A stretch of DNA of 64,000 nucleotides from Lacinutrix venerupis (GCF_003663945.1 NZ_RCCH01000003.1:330542-394541), one strand, 5' to 3'; shown: positions 8,752 to 18,708, numbered from the stretch's first letter. Notes: a model not told the origin generated them from the letters alone. Numbers and translations: made by a program.

Positions 8752-10095
8752 ATGAAAAAATCATACCAAAGTTTAGAAGTAAATTCAATCAATAATATGA
8801 AACAGGTGATTCACCGCAAATTAGGTTTTAATATTCTTCATTTCTGCTTAATTTTTTTACTAGCCTTTTCTACTAGCCTTTCCGCTCAAAATGGAGATGC
8901 AGTAGCAGGTAAAGCATTATTTAACGCTAATTGTGCTTCTTGTCATAAATTAAATAAAAAAATGACAGGTCCAGCTTTAGCAAATGTTGAAACACGTTTG
9001 GCTGAAGACGAAGGTCTTGATAGAGAGTGGTTATATACATGGATTAAAAACAGTGCGGGCATGGTTAAATCTGGCGATGCATATGCTGTAAAAATCTTTG
9101 AAGAGTACAACGGTACTGCAATGACAGCTTTTCCGCAGTTAACTAACGTGGAGATAGATAATATTTTAGCATATACAGCTGCAGCTCCACCGGCGCCGCC
9201 GGCTCCAACTCCTGGAGAGGGAGGGACTGCTAATCCTCAAAACGATACAAATTCAAACGGATTAATTTTAGGGGCTTTAGCGCTGTTATTTGCTATATTG
9301 GCAGGAGCCTTGTTTTTAGTAAATAGGACGTTACGTAATTTTGCAGAAGCAAAAGGAATTGAGGTTCCGGCAAAAGAGAAATCTAAGCCATTATGGAAAG
9401 CGTTTGTTGATAATCAATTTTTAGTATTAGTAACAGCTATATTGTTTTTGTTAGCATCAGGTTATTTTGTTTACGGTTACTTTATGCAAGTTGGCGTAAA
9501 CCAAGGTTATGAGCCGGTTCAAGAAATTCATTATTCTCATAGAATTCATGCAGGAGATAATGGTATCGATTGTAAGTATTGTCACTCTTCAGCAAGAGTT
9601 AGTAAAACATCTGGTATACCTTCTTTAAATGTTTGTATGAATTGTCATAAGTCAATTTATGAAGTTGCTCCAGAAACACAATCTGAAGGAATGGCTGAGT
9701 ATGGTGTAGATTATAATGCTGAAATTAAAAAACTATACAAAGCAGTAGGTTGGGATGATGCAGAGCAAAAATATACAGGTGAAACAAGCCCAGTGAAATG
9801 GACAAGAATTCACAACTTACCAGACTTTGCGTATTTTAACCACTCTCAACACGTTTCGGTTGCAGGAGTAGCGTGTCAAACATGTCATGGGCCAGTTGAG
9901 GAAATGGAGGTTATGTATCAATATGCTCCTTTAACTATGGGTTGGTGTATTAACTGTCATAGAGAAACAAATGTTAATGTAAAAGATAACAATTACTATA
10001 CTAAAATTCACGAAGAATTATCTAAAAAATATGGTGTTGAGAAATTAACAGCAGCTCAAATGGGAGGTTTAGAGTGTGGTAAGTGTCATTATTAA
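8752..10095 (+). CDS. actA: Alternative complex III subunit ActA, with extra N-terminal cytochrome c domain
   Basis: This 447-residue multiheme cytochrome belongs to the quinol:cytochrome c oxidoreductase. A signal segment (to about residue 46) precedes a monoheme cytochrome c domain with CASCH at 61-65. A Pro-rich linker (about 143-160) and two hydrophobic segments (about 170-192 and 222-247) follow. The pentaheme part has CKYCH at 274, CMNCH at 295, CQTCH at 375, CINCH at 399 and CGKCH at 442, so there are six CxxCH motifs in all. A second ATG at 8797 is an alternative start closer to the signal core. It heads the act operon. Confidence 0.9.
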   Translation: MKKSYQSLEVNSINNMKQVIHRKLGFNILHFCLIFLLAFSTSLSAQNGDAVAGKALFNANCASCHKLNKKMTGPALANVETRLAEDEGLDREWLYTWIKNSAGMVKSGDAYAVKIFEEYNGTAMTAFPQLTNVEIDNILAYTAAAPPAPPAPTPGEGGTANPQNDTNSNGLILGALALLFAILAGALFLVNRTLRNFAEAKGIEVPAKEKSKPLWKAFVDNQFLVLVTAILFLLASGYFVYGYFMQVGVNQGYEPVQEIHYSHRIHAGDNGIDCKYCHSSARVSKTSGIPSLNVCMNCHKSIYEVAPETQSEGMAEYGVDYNAEIKKLYKAVGWDDAEQKYTGETSPVKWTRIHNLPDFAYFNHSQHVSVAGVACQTCHGPVEEMEVMYQYAPLTMGWCINCHRETNVNVKDNNYYTKIHEELSKKYGVEKLTAAQMGGLECGKCHY

Positions 10096-10181
10096 AAATA
10101 ATAATTTTAATAAGATCTAAAAAAAGAATCTCTTAAAGAGGTTAATAAAAAATAAATTAAGAAGTAATTCAATTATATAAT

Positions 10182-13100
10182 ATGTCATCAAACAAGAAAT
10201 ACTGGAAAAGTGTTGAGGAGCTAAAAGATAGCTCTATTGTTGAGACGCTAAAACAAAACGAGTTTGTAAATGAAATTCCTACAGATGAGTTTCTTGGTAA
10301 CAAGGAGACATTAGAAGGTTCTTCTACAACGCGTCGTGATTTCTTAAAATACGTCGGCTTTAGTACAGCTGCAGCTTCTCTAGCTGCTTGTGAAGGGCCG
10401 GTAATTAAATCAATCCCTTACGTAGTTCAGCCAGATTCTATTATTCCTGGTGTTGCAAATTATTATGCAACTTCAATTGCAGATGGTTTTGATTTTGCAA
10501 GTGTTTTAGTGAAAACTAGAGAAGGTCGTCCAATTAAAATTGAAAACAATAATCTTGCAGCTACCGATGGTGGTGCAAATGCAAGAGTTAATGCTTCTGT
10601 TTTAGGATTATATGATAGTTTAAGGGTGCAAAGTCCAATGAAAGGTGAAAGCGCTATTTCATGGTCAACTTTAACTTCAGAAACCACTCAAAAATTAAAT
10701 GCATTAAAAGGTAGTGGAAAGCAAATTGTGTTATTAACACAAACTTTTGCAAGTCCATCTACATCTAAGCTTATTTCAGAATTTAAAGAAAAATATGGCA
10801 ATGTAAACCATGTTATTTATGATGCTGTTTCAGAGTCTGCTGCATTAGATGCCTTTCAAGCAAAATATAACGAGAGAGGTTTAGCAGATTATGATTTTTC
10901 ATTGGCAGCAACTATTGTTGGGTTTGGTGCAGATTTCTTAGGTGATTGGCAAGGAGGAGGTTTCGATTCTGGATATTCTCAAGGACGTGTTCCAACAAAT
11001 GGAAAAATGTCTCGTCATATTCAGTTCGAATCTAATATGTCTCTTGCTGGAGCAAATGCAGATAAGCGTGTGCCTTTAACACCAACTCAGCAAAAATTAG
11101 CTTTAGCGAAATTACATAGTTTAATAGTTGGTGGAGCTTTTTCAGGAAGCCTATCGCCAGCAATAGAAAAGGCGGTTCAAGATGCAGCTTCAGAGTTAAG
11201 AAAAGCTGGAAGTGCAGGAGTTGTAGTTACAGGTATTCAAGATGTAAATGCACAAACGGTTGTTTTAGAAATTAATGAAGCTTTAAGTAGTAAAGCATTC
11301 AATCCTAAAAAACCAATTAGAACAAGACAAGGGAATGATAAAGCAGTTACAGCTTTAGTTGCAGATATGAAAGCAGGTAGAGTTGGTGCTATTATTATGA
11401 GTGGAGTAAATCCATTATATACATTACCAAATGCTTCAGAATTTGCTGAAGGATTAAAAAACACTGATTTATCTATTACTTTTTCAATGAAGGTAGATGA
11501 AACAGCTTCTGCAACACAATACGTTGCTGCTGCTCCTCATTATTTAGAAAGTTGGGGAGATGTAGAGTTTAAAAAAGGTCATTATGGTTTAATTCAGCCA
11601 ACTATTCGTCCTTTATTTGACACTAAGCAGTTTCAAGAAGCTCTACTACTTTGGATAGGTAGTGATGTTAAATATAGCGATTACGTTAAAAACGTTTGGA
11701 ATACTTCAGTTTTAGGAGGAGCATCGTTTAATCAAGCATTACATGATGGTTCATTTATATCTAAAAGTTCTGGAGATCTAATTGAAGATACAACAGAAGT
11801 TTCTGAAGATGAAATGGTATCACCTTCTGGAAATGCTGCTAGAGCTTTAGCCGCTAGTGCTACTTCAAAAGGAATGGAGCTTACTTTATATACTAAAGTA
11901 GGAATGGGAGATGGACAGCAGGCTAACAATCCTTGGTTACAAGAATTTCCGGATCCAATTACTAGAACCTCTTGGGATAATTATTTAACAGTATCTGCAG
12001 CAGATGCAAAAGCATTAGAATTAATAAACGAACACGAAGCTACAGGTGCATTAAATGGTAGTTATGCAGATATCACTGTAAATGGAAAGACCATTACTGT
12101 TCCTGTAATTATTCAACCAGGTCAAGCTAAAGGTTCAGTTGGTTTAGCATTAGGTTATGGTAAAAAAGCTGGTTTAAAAGAAGAAATGCAAACTGGAGTA
12201 AATGCTTATGCATTATATAACGGTTTCAATAATATACAAAATGTAACTGTAAAAAAAGCAGCTGGACTACATGAGTTTGCTTGTGTTCAATTACAAAATA
12301 CTTTAATGGGTCGTGGAGACATTGTTAAAGAAACTACATTAGAGATTTTTAATACTAAAGATAAATCGCATTGGAATCCAGTTCCTATGGTTTCTTTAAA
12401 TCATGAAGAAACTCCAGTTACTTCTCCTGACGTAGATTTATGGGATGAATTTGATCGTTCAATAGGACATCACTTTAATTTATCTATAGATTTAAATGCC
12501 TGTACAGGTTGTGGAGCTTGTGTTATTGCTTGTCATGCAGAAAACAACGTTCCTGTTGTAGGTAAAGAAGAAATTCGCCGTAGTCGTGATATGCATTGGT
12601 TACGTATTGATAGATATTATTCTTCAGAAGAATCTTTTGAAGCAGATGATGCTAAGAAAGAAGGATTTAGTGGTTTATTTGGAGATAATGGTTCTTTAGG
12701 TGGATTTGGTGAATTAGAAGTTGCTGCAGATAATCCGCAGGTAGCCTTTCAACCAGTAATGTGTCAGCACTGTAATCATGCTCCTTGTGAGACTGTTTGT
12801 CCAGTAGCAGCAACATCACATGGTCGTCAAGGTCAAAATCATATGGCGTATAACCGTTGTGTAGGTACAAGATATTGTGCAAACAACTGTCCTTATAAGG
12901 TACGTCGTTTCAACTGGTTTTTATATGCTGGTAACGATGAGTTTGATTATCATATGAATGATGATTTAGGACGTATGGTTCTTAATCCAGATGTAACAGT
13001 ACGTTCTCGTGGTGTAATGGAAAAATGTTCTATGTGTATTCAAAAAACACAAAAAACAATTCTTGACGCAAAACGTGATGGACGTGTTATTAAGGATGGT

Positions 13101-13283
13101 GAATTCCAAACAGCATGTTCTGCAGCTTGTGGAAGCGGAGCAATGGTATTTGGAGATATAAACGATAAAGAAAGTAAAGTTGCAAAACTTTTAAAAGACG
13201 ATCGTATGTATCACTTATTAGAAAGTGTTGGTACTAAACCTAATGTTCAGTATCATACTAAAGTGAGAAATACGAAAGGATAA
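10182..13283 (+). CDS. actB: Alternative complex III subunit ActB, iron-sulfur protein
   Basis: This 1,033-residue periplasm-facing subunit combines a molybdopterin-oxidoreductase-like domain with a ferredoxin-like domain. The N-terminus has a twin-arginine motif (TTRRDFLK, about residues 50-57) and a lipobox-like LAAC soon after, suggesting Tat export and lipid anchoring. The C-terminal part carries cysteine clusters CTGCGACVIAC from residue 774, CQHCNHAPCETVC from 861, CVGTRYCANNC near 893, CSMC near 949 and CSAAC near 980. These fit four Fe-S clusters. In the known complexes the first domain carries no molybdenum cofactor. It lies between actA and actC. Confidence 0.95.
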   Translation: MSSNKKYWKSVEELKDSSIVETLKQNEFVNEIPTDEFLGNKETLEGSSTTRRDFLKYVGFSTAAASLAACEGPVIKSIPYVVQPDSIIPGVANYYATSIADGFDFASVLVKTREGRPIKIENNNLAATDGGANARVNASVLGLYDSLRVQSPMKGESAISWSTLTSETTQKLNALKGSGKQIVLLTQTFASPSTSKLISEFKEKYGNVNHVIYDAVSESAALDAFQAKYNERGLADYDFSLAATIVGFGADFLGDWQGGGFDSGYSQGRVPTNGKMSRHIQFESNMSLAGANADKRVPLTPTQQKLALAKLHSLIVGGAFSGSLSPAIEKAVQDAASELRKAGSAGVVVTGIQDVNAQTVVLEINEALSSKAFNPKKPIRTRQGNDKAVTALVADMKAGRVGAIIMSGVNPLYTLPNASEFAEGLKNTDLSITFSMKVDETASATQYVAAAPHYLESWGDVEFKKGHYGLIQPTIRPLFDTKQFQEALLLWIGSDVKYSDYVKNVWNTSVLGGASFNQALHDGSFISKSSGDLIEDTTEVSEDEMVSPSGNAARALAASATSKGMELTLYTKVGMGDGQQANNPWLQEFPDPITRTSWDNYLTVSAADAKALELINEHEATGALNGSYADITVNGKTITVPVIIQPGQAKGSVGLALGYGKKAGLKEEMQTGVNAYALYNGFNNIQNVTVKKAAGLHEFACVQLQNTLMGRGDIVKETTLEIFNTKDKSHWNPVPMVSLNHEETPVTSPDVDLWDEFDRSIGHHFNLSIDLNACTGCGACVIACHAENNVPVVGKEEIRRSRDMHWLRIDRYYSSEESFEADDAKKEGFSGLFGDNGSLGGFGELEVAADNPQVAFQPVMCQHCNHAPCETVCPVAATSHGRQGQNHMAYNRCVGTRYCANNCPYKVRRFNWFLYAGNDEFDYHMNDDLGRMVLNPDVTVRSRGVMEKCSMCIQKTQKTILDAKRDGRVIKDGEFQTACSAACGSGAMVFGDINDKESKVAKLLKDDRMYHLLESVGTKPNVQYHTKVRNTKG

Positions 13284-13317
13284 AAAAAATTAATTAACGA
13301 ACAATTATAAAAGGATT

Positions 13318-15048
13318 ATGGCGTCTCATTACGAAGCACCTATTAGAAGACCTTTAGTTACAGGCAATAAATCGTATCACGATGTTACCGTAGATATTGC
13401 GGCACCTGTAGAAGGAAAAGCCAATAAACACTGGTGGATTGTATTTTCAATTGCATTAGTAGCTTTCCTTTGGGGAGTTGGATGTATGGTTTACACAATA
13501 TCTACAGGAATTGGAACTTGGGGATTAAACAAGACCGTTGGTTGGGCTTGGGATATTACTAACTTTGTTTGGTGGGTAGGTATTGGTCACGCAGGAACAT
13601 TAATTTCTGCAGTACTATTACTTTTCCGTCAAAAATGGAGAATGGCAATTAACCGTTCTGCAGAAGCAATGACAATTTTCTCTGTTGTCCAAGCAGGATT
13701 ATTTCCAGTTATTCACATGGGACGTCCATGGTTAGCTTACTGGGTATTACCAATACCAAACCAATTTGGTTCTCTTTGGGTAAACTTTAATTCTCCTTTA
13801 CTTTGGGATGTATTTGCAATTTCAACGTACTTATCTGTATCATTAGTATTCTGGTGGACAGGTTTACTTCCAGATTTTGCAATGTTAAGAGATAGAGCAA
13901 TTAAACCTTTTCAAAAGAAAATATATAGCTTATTAAGCTTTGGATGGACAGGAAGAGCTAAAGATTGGCAACGTTTTGAAGAAGTATCTTTAGTACTTGC
14001 AGGTTTAGCAACACCATTAGTACTTTCTGTACACACTATTGTATCGTTTGATTTCGCAACGTCTGTAATACCAGGTTGGCATACAACTATATTCCCACCA
14101 TACTTCGTTGCAGGTGCAATTTTCTCTGGATTTGCAATGGTAAATACACTTCTTATCATTATGAGAAAAGTGTGTAACCTTGAAGATTATATTACTGTTC
14201 AGCATATTGAATTAATGAACATTGTAATTATGCTTACTGGTTCTATAGTTGGTGTAGCTTATATTACAGAGTTATTTGTAGCTTGGTATTCTGGTGTAGA
14301 ATACGAACAATATGCGTTTTTAAATAGAGCAACTGGACCATATGCTTGGGCATATTGGGCAATGATGTCTTGTAATGTATTTTCTCCTCAGTTTATGTGG
14401 TTTAAAAAGTTACGTACAAGTATTATGTTCTCTTTCGTAATTTCAATTGTTGTAAATATTGGAATGTGGTTTGAACGTTTTGTAATTATTGTAACATCAT
14501 TACACAGAGATTATTTACCATCATCTTGGACAATGTTCTCTCCAACCTTTGTTGATATTGGGATTTTTATTGGAACAATTGGATTCTTCTTTGTATTATT
14601 CTTATTGTACTCAAGAACATTCCCAGTAATAGCTCAAGCCGAAGTAAAAACAATATTAAAATCTTCTGGAGATAAATATAAAAATCTTAGAGATTCAGGT
14701 CAAAGCTTAATGGGAACAGGAGCAGACGAAAGAACTTCTGTTTATTCTTTAAAAGAAGAAACAACGTTAACACCAACTTTTGCAAAAGATGATGTTAAAG
14801 TTAGTAACCTATTAGATGGCGTAGGAAGCTTTGATCCAGCAACACAAACTGCTGATGATTTAAAAGTAATTAATGGAATTGGTCCAAAAATGGAGCAAAC
14901 ATTAAATAGTATTGGAATATTTACTTTCGCACAGGTTAGTAAAATGACAAATAGAGAATATACATTGTTAGACGAAATTACAGGTTCTTTTCCAGGAAGG
15001 GCAGAACGTGATGATTGGTCTGGACAAGCTAAAAAATTAATAAACTAA
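13318..15048 (+). CDS. actC: Alternative complex III subunit ActC (NrfD/PsrC-like) with C-terminal HhH-like tail
   Basis: This 576-residue integral membrane subunit is of the NrfD/PsrC type, which forms a quinol-binding site next to the Fe-S protein. Multiple helices run from about residue 40 to 450, with conserved stretches such as NFVWWVGIGHAGTLISA and HMGRPWL. After a hydrophilic linker the last 65 residues (about 513-576) read DDLKVINGIGPKMEQTLNSI and onward. That is a helix-hairpin-helix-like fold more usual in nucleic-acid proteins, fused here to a respiratory subunit. It starts 34 bases after actB. Confidence 0.93.
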   Translation: MASHYEAPIRRPLVTGNKSYHDVTVDIAAPVEGKANKHWWIVFSIALVAFLWGVGCMVYTISTGIGTWGLNKTVGWAWDITNFVWWVGIGHAGTLISAVLLLFRQKWRMAINRSAEAMTIFSVVQAGLFPVIHMGRPWLAYWVLPIPNQFGSLWVNFNSPLLWDVFAISTYLSVSLVFWWTGLLPDFAMLRDRAIKPFQKKIYSLLSFGWTGRAKDWQRFEEVSLVLAGLATPLVLSVHTIVSFDFATSVIPGWHTTIFPPYFVAGAIFSGFAMVNTLLIIMRKVCNLEDYITVQHIELMNIVIMLTGSIVGVAYITELFVAWYSGVEYEQYAFLNRATGPYAWAYWAMMSCNVFSPQFMWFKKLRTSIMFSFVISIVVNIGMWFERFVIIVTSLHRDYLPSSWTMFSPTFVDIGIFIGTIGFFFVLFLLYSRTFPVIAQAEVKTILKSSGDKYKNLRDSGQSLMGTGADERTSVYSLKEETTLTPTFAKDDVKVSNLLDGVGSFDPATQTADDLKVINGIGPKMEQTLNSIGIFTFAQVSKMTNREYTLLDEITGSFPGRAERDDWSGQAKKLIN

Positions 15049-15057
15049 AAGTAGCAT

Positions 15058-15594
15058 ATGGAAACTTCAGACAAAGTAATTCACGCTATTTATAACGACG
15101 ATGATGTCTTGATGGCAGCTGTAAAAACGGTAAAAGCTAAAAGATTTCACATTGAAGAAATATATACACCATTTCCTGTTCACGGACTGGACAAGGCAAT
15201 GGGATTAGCGCCAACGAGAATTGCAATCGCAGCATTTATGTATGGTTGTGTAGGATTAACAGTAGCTACTATTATGATGAATTTCATTATGATAGAAGAT
15301 TGGCCACAAAATATTGGTGGAAAACCAAGTTTTAGCTATTTAGAAAACATGCCAGCATTTGTACCAATTATGTTTGAATTAACGGTATTTTTTGCAGCGC
15401 ATTTAATGGTAATAACTTTTTACTTACGTAGTAGAATGTGGCCATTTAAAAAAGCTGAAAACCCAGATCCAAGAACTACAGATGACCATTTCTTAATGGA
15501 AATTCCAGTTAATCATGGAAATGAAAGAGAATTGCACGATTTATTATCTAAAACAGGTGCAGTTGAAATAAACGTAGTAAATAATACGCATTAA
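15058..15594 (+). CDS. actD: Alternative complex III subunit ActD (DUF3341)
   Basis: This 178-residue subunit matches the DUF3341 family. A soluble alpha/beta N-terminal domain (to about residue 55) contains the VHGLDKAMGL motif. Two transmembrane helices follow, about 58-80 and 102-122, then a C-terminal soluble tail. It is a structural membrane subunit of the complex with no cofactor motif. It starts 9 bases after actC. Confidence 0.92.
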   Translation: METSDKVIHAIYNDDDVLMAAVKTVKAKRFHIEEIYTPFPVHGLDKAMGLAPTRIAIAAFMYGCVGLTVATIMMNFIMIEDWPQNIGGKPSFSYLENMPAFVPIMFELTVFFAAHLMVITFYLRSRMWPFKKAENPDPRTTDDHFLMEIPVNHGNERELHDLLSKTGAVEINVVNNTH

Positions 15595-15603
15595 TTTTAA
15601 ACA

Positions 15604-16161
15604 ATGAAGAGTATTTTTAACATAACATTATTAGCGCTGATATTAATATCTACTGTGGCTTGTAAAAAGGATTCGAGACCTAATTACGAATACATGCCTA
15701 ACATGTACGAATCAGTTCCATACGATACATATCAAGAATCTGATGCTTTTGCTAATGGAGTAGAAGCACAGTTACCACCAGAAGGAACAATTTCTAGAGG
15801 TTATACTCCTTTTGATATTGAAAATTCAACAGAAGGATACGAAGAAGCTAAAGGAAACTTTAAAAGTATTTTAGATTCTACTCAAGTAGACCATGCTAGA
15901 GGAAAGGTTTTATATGACATATATTGTGGTATTTGTCATGGTACAAAAGGAGATGGACAAGGTAATCTTGTAAAAAGAGAAAAAATTCTTGGAATACCAA
16001 GCTACGATGATGCTGGTAGAGCCATTACCGAAGGTAGTGTTTATCATACAATATATTATGGTAAAAATGCAATGGGTTCTTACGCAAATCAATTAAATAA
16101 TGAAGAGCGTTGGCAAGTAGTTTCATATGTTATGAAATTGAAATCAGATTTAGAAAAATAA
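15604..16161 (+). CDS. actE: Alternative complex III subunit ActE, lipoprotein cytochrome c
   Basis: This 185-residue protein has a lipoprotein signal peptide ending in VAC at about residue 20. The cytochrome c domain binds heme through CGICH (about 103-107), and a methionine ligand is likely in the AMGSY segment near residue 157. As the monoheme subunit it would pass electrons toward the oxidase or a soluble cytochrome c. It sits 9 bases after actD. Confidence 0.93.
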   Translation: MKSIFNITLLALILISTVACKKDSRPNYEYMPNMYESVPYDTYQESDAFANGVEAQLPPEGTISRGYTPFDIENSTEGYEEAKGNFKSILDSTQVDHARGKVLYDIYCGICHGTKGDGQGNLVKREKILGIPSYDDAGRAITEGSVYHTIYYGKNAMGSYANQLNNEERWQVVSYVMKLKSDLEK

Positions 16162-16182
16162 GATTTAGTTAAAGATTATATA

Positions 16183-17577
16183 ATGGAATACAAAATTTCA
16201 AATAGACTAAGATTAACTGCAATCATTTTAATGGTCGTTGGAGCATTAGGTGTTGGCTTTGGTTTTATAAATTCAAATAAATCATTTGAAGAAGTAGAAA
16301 CAATGTTAGCTAATGAATCTCACCATGGAGGTGGGCATGGAGAAGCAGCAACTCAAGAACACGGAGAACATCATGTTGAAGCAACTGCGCATGGAGCAAG
16401 CGAAGCAGATCACGCTACTAAACAAGATAACTCACATGATAGTGGACATGAAGTAGTAGATGAACATACTAAACATGTAAATCATGTAATGCATGCAATG
16501 CATAATAGACCATGGTCTGCATTTTATGTAGCAGCATTCTTTTTCATGATGATTTCTTTAGGAGTATTAGCTTTTTATGCTATTCAATATGCATCTCAAG
16601 CTGGTTGGTCTCCATTATTACTTAGAGTAATGGAAGGAATAACAGCTTACTTATTACCAGGAGCTTTAATTGTATTATTAATTGCTGCATTATCTCACTT
16701 TATTGGACATAACAGTATATTTGTTTGGATGGATCCAGATGTAGTAGCTCATGATAAGTTAATACAAGGTAAAACAGGTTGGTTAAATGTCTGGGGCTTT
16801 ATTATTAGAGGTTTAGTTTTTATTGCTGGATGGGCATTATACAGACATTTTTCTAGAAAGTTCTCTATAGCACAAGATAAAGCAGATGATAATAAAAACT
16901 TTAAAAAGACATTTCGTATATCGGCAGCCTTTTTAGTATTTTTTATCTATACAGAATCTATGATGTCTTGGGACTGGATAATGAGTGTTGATCCACACTG
17001 GTTCTCAACATTATTCGGGTGGTATGTATTTGCAGGTATGATGGTTTGTGGTGTAACTGTAATTGCTTTTATTACAATGTACTTAAAAGGAAAAGGTTTA
17101 CTACCACACGTAAACGACAGTCATTTGCATGATTTAGCAAAATTTATGTTTGCTTTTAGTATCTTTTGGACTTATTTATGGTTCTCTCAATTTATGTTAA
17201 TTTGGTATTCAAATATCCCAGAAGAGGTAACATATTTTGTAACAAGAATCGAAGACTATAAATTACCATTCTTTGGTATGTTAGCTATGAACTTTATCTT
17301 TCCATTATTATTATTAATGAATAGCGATTACAAACGTGTTCCTTGGTTTATTGTTATGGCAGGTGTTGTAATATTAGTAGGTCACTATATTGATGTATTC
17401 AACATGATTATGCCAGCAACAGTTGGAGACCAATGGTACATAGGAGTTCCAGAAATTGCATCAATGTTATTCTTTGCAGGATTATTTATCTTTATTGTGT
17501 TTACAGCGCTTACCAAAGCACCATTAACACCATCAAGAAATCCATTTGTTAAAGAAAGTGAACATTTTCATTATTAA
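16183..17577 (+). CDS. actF: Alternative complex III subunit ActF with His-rich periplasmic loop
   Basis: This 464-residue multi-spanning subunit resembles a shortened ActC and has about ten helices. Helix 1 is at about 11-30. Residues 47-107 then form a hydrophilic segment with 15 histidines (nucleotides 16321-16503), after which helix 2 starts at about 112. A HIS-rich stretch of this size suggests metal binding, although it may be only a flexible loop. The rest of the protein is typical of the family. It is last of the act genes and lies 27 bases before coxB. Confidence 0.92.
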   Translation: MEYKISNRLRLTAIILMVVGALGVGFGFINSNKSFEEVETMLANESHHGGGHGEAATQEHGEHHVEATAHGASEADHATKQDNSHDSGHEVVDEHTKHVNHVMHAMHNRPWSAFYVAAFFFMMISLGVLAFYAIQYASQAGWSPLLLRVMEGITAYLLPGALIVLLIAALSHFIGHNSIFVWMDPDVVAHDKLIQGKTGWLNVWGFIIRGLVFIAGWALYRHFSRKFSIAQDKADDNKNFKKTFRISAAFLVFFIYTESMMSWDWIMSVDPHWFSTLFGWYVFAGMMVCGVTVIAFITMYLKGKGLLPHVNDSHLHDLAKFMFAFSIFWTYLWFSQFMLIWYSNIPEEVTYFVTRIEDYKLPFFGMLAMNFIFPLLLLMNSDYKRVPWFIVMAGVVILVGHYIDVFNMIMPATVGDQWYIGVPEIASMLFFAGLFIFIVFTALTKAPLTPSRNPFVKESEHFHY

Positions 17578-17604
17578 TAAATTCAATAAAGAAGAACGAC
17601 AACA

Positions 17605-18681
17605 ATGACGGCTTTATTATCAATTTTAGTATTAGTATTTATTTTAGTTGCCATTTGGCAAATGGTTAAAATTTTCGATTTAACCCAACTTAGTTCAACA
17701 GCACCTAATGATCAGGTCGCAAACGATAAGGATAACAAGATTAATGGTTACTTAATGATAGGATTTTTAATCTTTATCTACGTAATAACTATTATATGTT
17801 TTGTTAAATGGGGAGACTTACCATTAATGTCTAATTCTGCTTCAGAGCATGGCCCAGATATAGATAGTTTAATGATTATTTCTATGATTATTATTTTCAT
17901 AGTACAAACATTAACTCAATTTTTATTACACTACTTTGCTTTTAAATATAGAGGTGAAAAAGGTAAAAAGGCATTATTTTATGCTGATAATAATAAATTA
18001 GAAGCTATTTGGACAATAATACCTGTAATAGTTTTAGCAATATTAATTATTCAAGGTTTATTTACATGGACAACAATAATGAATGTTAATGAAGAAGAAG
18101 ATCCATTAATTATTGAATTATATGCACAACAGTTTAACTGGAAAGCACGTTATGGAGGTGAGGATAATACTTTAGGTAAGGCAAATGTTAGATTAATTGA
18201 TATTGATCGCGCTAATATATTAGGTGTTGATGAATCAGATCCAAATGCACAAGATGATATTATTACTACAGAGTTGCACTTACCAGTTGGACGTCCAGTC
18301 TTATTTAAAATGCGTTCTCAAGATGTATTACACTCTGCTTATATGCCACATTTTAGAGCTCAAATGAACTGTGTTCCAGGTATGATTACTCAATTTGGTT
18401 TCACTCCAACTGTAACTACTGCAGAAATGCGTGATACACCAGAGATGAAAGACAAAGTAGCTAACATTAATAATATTAGAGTTGAAAAATCTAAAGAATT
18501 AGTAGCCAATGGCGAAGAAGCTTTAGAACCTTACACATTCGATTATTTATTATTATGTAATAAAATTTGTGGTACATCTCACTACAATATGCAAATGAAA
18601 ATAATTGTAGAAACTCAAGAAGAATATGATGCTTGGATTAAAACTCAAAAAGCATTTAAAAATTCTCTAGTAAATAATTAA
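17605..18681 (+). CDS. coxB: Cytochrome c oxidase subunit II
   Basis: This 358-residue subunit carries the CuA centre that accepts electrons from cytochrome c. Four hydrophobic segments are visible (about 1-22, 48-70, 90-115, 133-157) instead of the usual two. The cupredoxin domain follows, with CuA ligands His243 in VLHSAYMPH and Cys318, Cys322, His326 and Met329 in CNKICGTSHYNM. The residue between the cysteines that is usually Glu is Lys here; only its backbone carbonyl is a ligand, so the copper site should still form. It is directly downstream of actF, which suggests an ACIII-oxidase supercomplex. Confidence 0.96.
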   Translation: MTALLSILVLVFILVAIWQMVKIFDLTQLSSTAPNDQVANDKDNKINGYLMIGFLIFIYVITIICFVKWGDLPLMSNSASEHGPDIDSLMIISMIIIFIVQTLTQFLLHYFAFKYRGEKGKKALFYADNNKLEAIWTIIPVIVLAILIIQGLFTWTTIMNVNEEEDPLIIELYAQQFNWKARYGGEDNTLGKANVRLIDIDRANILGVDESDPNAQDDIITTELHLPVGRPVLFKMRSQDVLHSAYMPHFRAQMNCVPGMITQFGFTPTVTTAEMRDTPEMKDKVANINNIRVEKSKELVANGEEALEPYTFDYLLLCNKICGTSHYNMQMKIIVETQEEYDAWIKTQKAFKNSLVNN

Positions 18682-18708
18682 TTTAAAGATTATAAAGATA
18701 TATAGATT

